A stretch of 64,000 nt of DNA from NCBI RefSeq assembly GCF_907163105.1, contig NZ_OU015321.1, forward strand, positions 1,937,001 through 2,001,000, in the 5' to 3' direction. A program made the position numbers and the translations under genes. The notes beneath the pieces were generated by a model. The model did no database searches. It saw only the letters and a program-made list of their open reading frames with translations, and was not told the DNA's origin. This document shows, one piece after another, positions 57,279-64,000 of the stretch (its first letter is position 1; each line of letters opens with the position of its first letter). The stretch is from Cloacibacterium caeni (GTDB lineage Bacteria; Bacteroidota; Bacteroidia; Flavobacteriales; Weeksellaceae).

Positions 57279-58111
57279 TTACAGAAAATCAAGCGGACTT
57301 CTTAATTTATGTTTCTGAACATCTGTTATATGAGTATAAATTTCCGTAGTCTTTATCGAGTTATGCCCAAGAAGCTCTTTAATAATCCTTATATCAGTTC
57401 CATTCTCTAATAGATGTGTGGCGTAAGAATGTCTGAGAGTATGCACAGAAGCCTGAGTTTTAATTTTTGCAATTTCTATTGACTTTTTAAGAATCTGCTG
57501 AACGCTTCTTGCAGAATATTTTCCGCCAAGTTGCCCTTCAAAAACATATTCTTTTGGTTTGTATTTTTTATAATATTCTCTTAATAGATCTAAAAGTTTG
57601 GGTGAAAGCATTACTATTCTATCTTTATTTCCTTTTGATTGTCTAATAACAATACAATCTTGTTCTGATCTTATGTCAGATATTTTTAATTCTATAATTC
57701 ACTTAATCTAAGCCCGCAAGAATAAATAGTAGTAATGATGGTTTTATGTTTTAGGTTTTCTGTAATATCAATAATTTTTTTAATTTCATTTTGTGTAAGA
57801 AATTTTGGTAATTTATTTTCTTTTCTTTTAGGATAAAGATGAGACAGGTTAACTTCTCTATTAAAAATTTCTTTATAAAATTTTTTTAGTGTTGCTAACA
57901 TTGCTTTTTGATAAGATTGACCAATATTTTTTTCATTCACTAACCATATAATAAATTTTTCTAATTGATTATCAGTTATATCTTCTGGTTTATACTGATT
58001 AGAAATTTTTAAAAAATAAATTAGTTGACTTTTATAATTCTCAATTGTATTTTCTGAGAATCTTTGTACCCTCAGTCTAGTTAAAAATTTTTCTACTAAT
58101 TTGTAGTCCAT
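57279..58111 (-). pseudogene. Xer/IntI-type tyrosine recombinase, broken by one frameshift
   Basis: From the ATG at 58111 the frame encodes the SAM-like core-binding domain (NTIENYKSQL, KAMLATLKKFY) and the first catalytic arginine in [10 protein letters not shown], then meets TAG at 57692. Shifting by one base gives [13 protein letters not shown], the lysine region [23 protein letters not shown] and the nucleophile tyrosine in TTEIYTHI, ending RSPLDFL. So all catalytic residues (R, K, H, R, H, Y) survive, split over two frames. About 277 residues in total. The C-terminus recalls integron integrases (THV...RSPLD), but the extra helix of true IntI is absent. It is divergent from the cassette gene. 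Confidence 0.8.
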
Positions 58112-58265
58112 ATTACAATTATTGCGCAAGTCCAAATTAATAAAAATACTGATTATCAAATATTTATATATTTTTATTGTTTTTTTACGCAGGTTTATAT
58201 AATTAAATTATACGCAATGCGTATATTTGGATGTTGGTGGCAATTTTATGAAAAATCGTAAATAA
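58112..58265. other. attI-like region between the recombinase and the cassette gene
   Basis: This very A+T-rich spacer holds the palindrome TATACGCAATGCGTATA (58209-58225). Overlapping it is a promoter element TATATTTG (58222-58229), pointing into the cassette. The presumed crossover point G/TT lies at 58233/58234 in GTTGGTGGCAA. The layout matches an integron attI with a cassette promoter; function is inferred from position. Confidence 0.5.
58222..58229 (+). promoter_or_regulatory. Promoter -7 element driving the cassette gene
   Basis: TATATTTG fits TAnnTTTG and lies just outside the presumed cassette boundary, as expected for a promoter that expresses any inserted cassette. Confidence 0.5.
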
Positions 58266-59980
58266 ATGAAAACATACTTAACACAAATTTTATTTTTAAT
58301 ATCAATATTTTCCTTTGCGCAAGAGAAAACAACAATCAGAATTTCTGTTCCAAATAGAAGTGACGAAGTTTATATTGTAGGAAACCAAGACAATCTCGGA
58401 AATTGGCAGCCTGACAAAATAAAGATGGTTAAAACTTCTGATTATCAAAGAGAGATTTCTGTTGAACTAAAGTTACCCGCTGAATTTAAATTTACTCGAG
58501 GAAAATGGGAAAATGAAGCAAAAGTTGTTGACTTTGAAAATAATATTAAAATTAATGAGAAATCATCTATTTTTAATTTCGAAATTGAAAATTGGAAAGA
58601 CGAAAAAAAAGTAACTGGTAAATTAAGTTTAACTTATGACATCAAATATATTTCTTCAAAATATTATCCAAATGAAGAAAGAACCTTAAAAGTTTTTCTT
58701 CCAAAAAATTATAATGCTGACAAAAAGTATCCCGTAATTTATACATTGGATAGCGAAAGTCTATTTGATTTAGTGATACAAAATGTCTCTTTTTTACAAG
58801 ACGAGAAAATATCTGAAAATAACATAATCCCCGAATGTATTGTCGTAGGAATTGACAATACGAACAGAAATAGAGATTTATTTCCTAATGATGGTACAAA
58901 TAAAGAAATAACACTTCAACAGTTTTTACCAAATACAGAAATTTTCAACAAAATTTTAAACGAGGAAATTGTTCCTTTTATAGAAAAAAATTATTCTGTA
59001 TCAAACTACAATATAATAATTGGTCATTCTGATTCAGGACATTTTGTAACAAATTTATTTTTAAGAGAAGATAATATATTTGACGGAATTATTGCGCTTT
59101 CAGTAAATGATTTTGAAAGCTATTTTAAAGACAATCGTTCCAAAATATTAAATCCTAGTTCAAAATCCTTATTTTTAGGTTTCGGAAGTAAAGACGATGA
59201 ATTTAATATTTTGGGTAGATTTTTGGTAGGAGAAAAAAATTCAAACCCAAATTTTATGGTTAAAGAATATAATGCTGACCATATGCAATTACCATTTTCC
59301 AGCATAAACGATGGAATCAAATTTTTATTTTCTGATTATAAATATTATGATAGCTTAATAGAAAAATATTACACCGACGATTTTAATTACAATAATTTTG
59401 AAAAAAAATATTCAGAAAACATTCAACAAAAATATGGCATCGATGTAAAAATTGAATATGAAATTTATTATTTACTAAATAAAGCAAGAGATAAAAACAA
59501 TCCATACGTTTTTAATAAAATATTAGACGAAATAGATAATAGCAATAGCTATCAACTGCAAATTAGGTTTTACGCTTCAAATGAATTTAACCAAAATGAA
59601 AGAGCGAAAAACTATTTATATAAAATGTTAGAAAGCAATGATGAAACAGACAAACTTATTTTTTATGCTATGTTAAAGACACAATATAAAACTTTTTTTA
59701 TTGATAAAATAAAGCAAACAAATGAGTTTATAAGTTTTATTGAAAAGGCAAAAAATAAATGGCCAGAATACAAACTAGAATATAATTACTTGATTTTAAA
59801 AGTAGCAAATGAACAAAATTTTAAAATTGGTAGTAAGTCGAAGGAATATTTTAAATACTGCAAAAATAATTATAAAGAAAACCGATATTTTAAAATGACT
59901 GACCTTGAAAAAATAAAATAAAAACTGCCACCAATAACTAGAGTTTCGTTGCGTGCGGAGCACGAACAATGAAACTCTTG
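58234..59980 (+). mobile_element. Single gene cassette of an integron-like locus
   Basis: The unit starts TTGGTGGCAATTTT and ends at G59980 inside an attC-like palindrome. Both borders read GTT-(1 or 2 nt)-TGGCAA (58233-58243 and 59980-59989). The first 14 bases are complementary at 13 of 14 positions to 59921-59934, so joining 59980 to 58234 would restore a full palindrome. It carries one gene with its own start and no other frame. It is visibly more A+T-rich than the flanking housekeeping genes. Confidence 0.6.
58266..59921 (+). CDS. Secreted CBM20-esterase fusion, cargo of the cassette
   Basis: 551 residues. Signal peptide 1-18 (FSFA-Q). Residues about 20-110 resemble a CBM20 starch-binding domain (RISVPNRSDEVYIVGN, LGNWQPDKIKM). 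About 118-340 is an alpha/beta-hydrolase of the esterase D/enterochelin-esterase type: RTLKVFLPKNYN, KYPVIYTLDSE, and the nucleophile elbow IIGHSDSGH with Ser255, where the usual glycine two residues later is Ser257; the His is probably in NADHMQLP. About 345-551 is a helical region I do not recognise. Substrate unknown. Confidence 0.75.
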   Translation: MKTYLTQILFLISIFSFAQEKTTIRISVPNRSDEVYIVGNQDNLGNWQPDKIKMVKTSDYQREISVELKLPAEFKFTRGKWENEAKVVDFENNIKINEKSSIFNFEIENWKDEKKVTGKLSLTYDIKYISSKYYPNEERTLKVFLPKNYNADKKYPVIYTLDSESLFDLVIQNVSFLQDEKISENNIIPECIVVGIDNTNRNRDLFPNDGTNKEITLQQFLPNTEIFNKILNEEIVPFIEKNYSVSNYNIIIGHSDSGHFVTNLFLREDNIFDGIIALSVNDFESYFKDNRSKILNPSSKSLFLGFGSKDDEFNILGRFLVGEKNSNPNFMVKEYNADHMQLPFSSINDGIKFLFSDYKYYDSLIEKYYTDDFNYNNFEKKYSENIQQKYGIDVKIEYEIYYLLNKARDKNNPYVFNKILDEIDNSNSYQLQIRFYASNEFNQNERAKNYLYKMLESNDETDKLIFYAMLKTQYKTFFIDKIKQTNEFISFIEKAKNKWPEYKLEYNYLILKVANEQNFKIGSKSKEYFKYCKNNYKENRYFKMTDLEKIK

Positions 59981-59989
59981 TTATGGCAA
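59921..59989 (+). other. attC-like recombination site (long imperfect palindrome)
   Basis: The arm TGCCACCAATAACTAGAGTT continues TCGTTG (59926-59951) and pairs with AACAATGAAACTCTTGTTAT continuing GGCA (59964-59987), with bulges. The loop CGTGCGGAGCACG forms its own small stem. The shared core is AGAGTTTC/GAAACTCT. The outer GTTATGG deviates from the integron consensus GTTRRRY. It starts at the stop codon of the cassette gene, as attC sites usually do. Confidence 0.6.
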
Positions 59990-60036
59990 AAATCCGCTCC
60001 GCTATTTTTTTTTAATTTATCCGCAAAGCGGATTTT
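59990..60036. repeat. Small inverted-repeat element beside the cassette end
   Basis: AAAATCCGC near 59988-59996 pairs with GCGGATTTT (60025-60033), and ATCCGC-AAA-GCGGAT forms a tight stem at its centre. It may act as a terminator for the cassette gene or be a spacer repeat. Confidence 0.45.
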
Positions 60037-60069
60037 TTGTAGCTTAATTCAATCATCTTTCTTCTCAAT

Positions 60070-60112
60070 AAAAACAAAAAACCTCTCAAAATTTGAGAGG
60101 CTTCCTTTTTAT
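60070..60112. terminator. Terminator after gltA
   Basis: AACCTCTCAAA and TTTGAGAGGCTT pair with A- and T-runs on both sides, at the 3' end of gltA. Confidence 0.7.
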
Positions 60113-60125
60113 AAATTTGTTAAAA

Positions 60126-61412
60126 TTATCTGTTTTCCATAGGAACATAGTCACGTTTTGGAGCACCTTGATACACTTGTCTTGGTCTACCAATTGGGTC
60201 ACCGTGAAGACGCATTTCTTTCCACTGAGAAATCCATCCTGGTAAACGTCCTAATGCGAACATTACCGTAAACATTTCTGTAGGAATTCCTAATGCTCTG
60301 TAGATAATACCAGAGTAGAAATCTACGTTTGGATATAGTTTTCTTTCTACGAAGTAATCATCTTCTAGCGCTACTCTTTCTAATTGCATCGCAATGTCTA
60401 GAGCTTTGTCGTGAACTCCTAGTTTGTTTAAGATATCATCTGCAGCTTTTTTGATGATTTTAGCTCTTGGGTCGAAGTTTTTATAAACTCTATGCCCGAA
60501 TCCCATTAATCTGAAGTTGTCTTCTTTATCTTTTGCTTTTTCTACATATTTAGCAACATCTCCACCGTCTTTTTCAATCATTTCTAGCATTTCGATTACT
60601 GCTTGGTTTGCACCACCGTGAAGTGGGCCCCATAATGCAGAAACTCCCGCAGAAATAGATGCAAATAGACCAGTGTGAGCAGAACCTACCATTCTTACTG
60701 TAGAAGTAGAACAGTTTTGTTCGTGGTCTGCGTGTAGAATTAATAATTTGTCTAGTGCAGCTACCACTACTGGATCAATTTCGAACTCTTCGTATGGTTT
60801 TCTGAAAGTCATTTTGTAGAAATTCTCTACATAATTTAGACTGTTATCTCCGTGGTTAAGCGGGAAACCATTGGTTTTTCTGTAAGTCCAAGCACAAAGA
60901 TGAGCGAATTTAGCCAATAATAATTCTGCAGCATGGTCCATTTCTTCTTTAGATTTTACGTCTACAGCTTTTGGGTTAAATGCTGTAAGCGCAGAAGTAA
61001 GAGTAGAAAGTACACCCATTGGATGCGCAGAACGTGGGAAAGCATCAAGAATTTTTTTCATTTCTTCGGCTACGAAGTTGTAATTCTTAATGTTATTCTC
61101 GAATTGAGTAAACTGAGTAGCATTTGGTAATTCACCGTGAAGCAATAAGTACATTACTTCAGAAAAATTAGATTTCTCAGCAATTTGCTCAATAGGATAA
61201 CCTCTGTAGAAAAGTTCTCCCAAATCACCATCTAAGTAAGTAATATCACTTAAAGTGGCTCCTGTATTTTTATAGCCTAGGTCTAAAGTAATAAGTCCGG
61301 TTTGATCTCTCAACTTAGAAATATCAATACCTCTATCACCAATTGTGCTTTCTACGATAGGATACTCATAAGAATTTCCGTCGTAATTGAGTATAACTTT
61401 ATTATCTGACAT
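60126..61412 (-). CDS. gltA: Citrate synthase
   Basis: GltA condenses acetyl-CoA with oxaloacetate at the entry of the TCA cycle. The 428-residue protein is of the hexameric type II family. Catalytic histidines lie in LHADHEQNCSTSTVR (near 230-244) and GPLHGGANQAV (near 266-276), the catalytic Asp region is further on near VDFYSGIIYRALGIP, and FGHRVYKNFDPRA (near 303-315) is diagnostic. Full length. It is preceded by TAGGTTTG and read alone. Confidence 0.95.
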   Translation of the reverse strand: MSDNKVILNYDGNSYEYPIVESTIGDRGIDISKLRDQTGLITLDLGYKNTGATLSDITYLDGDLGELFYRGYPIEQIAEKSNFSEVMYLLLHGELPNATQFTQFENNIKNYNFVAEEMKKILDAFPRSAHPMGVLSTLTSALTAFNPKAVDVKSKEEMDHAAELLLAKFAHLCAWTYRKTNGFPLNHGDNSLNYVENFYKMTFRKPYEEFEIDPVVVAALDKLLILHADHEQNCSTSTVRMVGSAHTGLFASISAGVSALWGPLHGGANQAVIEMLEMIEKDGGDVAKYVEKAKDKEDNFRLMGFGHRVYKNFDPRAKIIKKAADDILNKLGVHDKALDIAMQLERVALEDDYFVERKLYPNVDFYSGIIYRALGIPTEMFTVMFALGRLPGWISQWKEMRLHGDPIGRPRQVYQGAPKRDYVPMENR

Positions 61413-61476
61413 GTTTTAGAATATATTTTCAGTAAAAATACAAAAAAAAGAATTTTACCGAAAACTTTCTATTATG

Positions 61477-61484
61477 CAAACCTA
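61477..61484 (-). promoter_or_regulatory. Promoter -7 element of gltA
   Basis: TAGGTTTG on the minus strand fits TAnnTTTG. It lies 64 nt before the start, implying a leader of nearly 60 nt. Confidence 0.45.
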
Positions 61485-61567
61485 TTTATTTTTACTATAT
61501 CTGTAATAAACTTGCTAAATTGATATAGTTGCTGTTTTTAAAAATAAAATTACTATGAAGAATCCAC

Positions 61568-61594
61568 AAAAAAACCTCCTAAAGTAGGAGGTTT
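61568..61594 (-). terminator. Terminator after eno
   Basis: AAAAACCTCCTA and TAGGAGGTTTTT are perfect arms around AAG, just past the stop of eno on the minus strand. Confidence 0.75.
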
Positions 61595-61615
61595 TTCAGA
61601 TTTATATAAGATAAA

Positions 61616-62914
<1,299 letters not shown>

Positions 62915-62990
62915 CTATTTTAAAGTTTCTATTGTAGGGCTAATCTTTCAAAAAAAATGAAGACCAGCTCTTTTCTTATTTTTTGCATTG

Positions 62991-62998
62991 CAAATTTA
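62991..62998 (-). promoter_or_regulatory. Promoter -7 element of eno
   Basis: TAAATTTG on the minus strand fits TAnnTTTG. It lies 82 nt before the start, giving eno one of the longer leaders in the window. Confidence 0.5.
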
Positions 62999-63112
62999 CG
63001 CATAATTTAGCAATGTAAGTTTATGATTTTTGTAGGGTATTTTTTGTATTTTTAAAACATAAAATCCTTCAAATTTTATTTAAAGATACTTATTAATTTT
63101 TAAAAAATTGCA

Positions 63113-63544
63113 ATGAAAAAATCTTTTAACTATATCTTAATATTAGGCTTCATCGGCATTATCAGCTGTGATAAAGAAAGCAAAACTGCCATAGAAAAAG
63201 AGGTAAAAGTAATCAAAACAATAGATGTTAATGGAGTAAGCAAAACAGATTCTATAATTTTAGAAAATACCAATTTAGAGGGCAAGATTACCAAAACCGA
63301 AAATAAAATTGAAAAAAAGGAGTACGTTTATCGTGCTTTTGATGGTACAGAAGCCAGTGTAACTTTTACTACGGGAATTAAGGAAGGTAACTTCATCCTT
63401 ATCGAAAGAAATAAACTCAAGATAGAACTACCTGAGATAGAAAGTGATATTTATGAAAAAGATGGTATAAAGGCAATATCTAAAGGAGATTTACTAACCA
63501 TTACCCAAAACGGACAAATTTTCGAGTTAAGTCGTAAAAAATAA
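63113..63544 (+). CDS. Small lipoprotein, possibly MliC-like
   Basis: 143 residues. The signal ends in the lipobox IISC with Cys19 as the lipid site. After a charged spacer (about 25-68), a beta-rich domain reads YVYRAFDGTEASVTF (start about 69), an ILIERNKLKIELPEIESD stretch, and a C-terminal segment KAISKGDLLTITQNGQIFEL. The order recalls MliC-type c-type-lysozyme inhibitors (colour-less short beta barrel), but the usual cysteine pair is missing, so this is tentative. Read alone; it shares a bidirectional terminator with rplQ. Confidence 0.6.
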   Translation: MKKSFNYILILGFIGIISCDKESKTAIEKEVKVIKTIDVNGVSKTDSIILENTNLEGKITKTENKIEKKEYVYRAFDGTEASVTFTTGIKEGNFILIERNKLKIELPEIESDIYEKDGIKAISKGDLLTITQNGQIFELSRKK

Positions 63545-63547
63545 GCA

Positions 63548-63583
63548 CAAAAAAACCATTCAGAAATCTGAATGGTTTTTTAT
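63548..63583. terminator. Bidirectional terminator between the lipoprotein gene and rplQ
   Basis: AAAAAACCATTCAG and CTGAATGGTTTTTT are perfect arms around AAAT. The stem nearly repeats the terminator at 42-84. Confidence 0.8.
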
Positions 63584-63601
63584 TTATAGAAATTCTGAAA
63601 A

Positions 63602-64000
63602 TTATTCTTCAGTTTTTTCTTCAGTAGCTTCAGCTTTTGGCTCTTCTACTACAGCAGCTTCTTCTACCACTGGAGCAGCTACTACAGCAGCTTCTTTCTT
63701 AGTAGATCTTCTGCTTCTTCTAGTTGCTTTTTTCTCTTCAGCATTAGGATTGTAAAGTTCATTGAAATCTACAAGCTCGATTAATGCAGTGTCTGCAGCA
63801 TCACCAGGTCTGAAACCAGTCTTGATGATTCTAGTATAACCACCATTTCTGGTAGCGATTTTAGGAGCTACAGTTCTGAAAAGTTCTGCAACTGCTTCTT
63901 TACTTTGTAAGTAAGAGAAAGCAATTCTTCTGTTGTGCGTAGTATCTTCTTTAGCTTTAGTTAAGATAGGTTCTACGTATACTCTTAAAGCTTTAGCTTT
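63602..64000 (-). CDS. rplQ: 50S ribosomal protein L17, 3' part
   Basis: The reading frame enters at the window edge and runs 132 codons to a TAA. It shows [49 protein letters not shown] and [15 protein letters not shown], all typical of L17. The N-terminal start lies beyond position 64000. The C-terminus has the long Ala/Glu/Val-rich tail (about the last 40 residues) seen in Bacteroidota L17. By analogy rpoA and the alpha operon should lie to the right. Confidence 0.93.
   Translation of the reverse strand, partial: KAKALRVYVEPILTKAKEDTTHNRRIAFSYLQSKEAVAELFRTVAPKIATRNGGYTRIIKTGFRPGDAADTALIELVDFNELYNPNAEEKKATRRSRRSTKKEAAVVAAPVVEEAAVVEEPKAEATEEKTEE

Noticed and set aside
57692-57705. Programmed frameshift in the recombinase
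   Set aside because: No X XXY YYZ heptamer or other known slippery sequence at the site; a mutation (or sequencing error) is simpler.

Overview
The window is chromosomal DNA of a low-GC member of the Flavobacteriales, most likely the Weeksellaceae (Chryseobacterium/Cloacibacterium group); the genus cannot be fixed from sequence alone. Evidence: the Bacteroidota promoter element TAnnTTTG stands just upstream of about thirty genes on both strands; Shine-Dalgarno sites are absent; three secreted proteins carry type IX secretion (T9SS) C-terminal sorting domains; and the gene set is flavobacterial (DUF4407, OmpA with thrombospondin type 3 repeats, IcmF, CtlX, MetXY under a SAM-I riboswitch).

Layout. 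0-8 kb: fatty-acid and translation housekeeping (accB, accC, rocD, a cupin, gltX, accA, tsf). 8-15.3 kb: two large tandem T9SS cargo proteins sharing a roughly 1 kb direct repeat. 15.4-18.3 kb: guaB, then a complete IS3-family element with inverted ends, a 3-bp target duplication and a canonical -1 frameshift site. 18.3-30.5 kb: small membrane proteins, an OFA-type MFS transporter, DUF4407, ruvC, a kinase-like unknown, a desaturase, an MBL-fold lipoprotein, a T9SS type A protein and icmF. 30.5-34 kb: rplM-rpsI-rpsB, a paralogue of the gene beside tsf, and trmB. 34-42.7 kb: an Omp85-type barrel, an SDR, aroA, yebC, an OmpA protein and smpB, with decayed interspersed repeats between them. 42.7-50 kb: an ABC-F ATPase, recJ, nadD, a truncated serine hydrolase remnant and ctlX. 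50-53.8 kb: metY-metX-hom behind a SAM-I riboswitch. 54-57.2 kb: a GH3 beta-glucosidase and an arginine-deiminase-like hydrolase. 57.3-60 kb: an integron-like locus. 60-64 kb: gltA, eno, a lipoprotein, and the 3' part of rplQ at the window edge.

How the genes fit together. AccA, AccB and AccC are three of the four acetyl-CoA carboxylase subunits (accD is not here). The deiminase-like protein, CtlX and RocD could form a route arginine - citrulline - ornithine - glutamate semialdehyde, although their genes are scattered. MetY, MetX and Hom are the homoserine to homocysteine branch and are read from one SAM-sensing leader.

Most notable is 57.3-60 kb. A frameshifted Xer/IntI-type tyrosine recombinase lies divergent from a single gene (CBM20 plus esterase), which is followed by a long imperfect palindrome like an integron attC site. 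The first 14 bases of the cassette (TTGGTGGCAATTTT) are complementary at 13 of 14 positions to the start of that palindrome. That is expected if the cassette once existed as a circle closed between a G and TT. The recombinase lacks the insertion typical of true IntI proteins, and the core sites deviate from the integron consensus, so this may be a distinct integron-like system.
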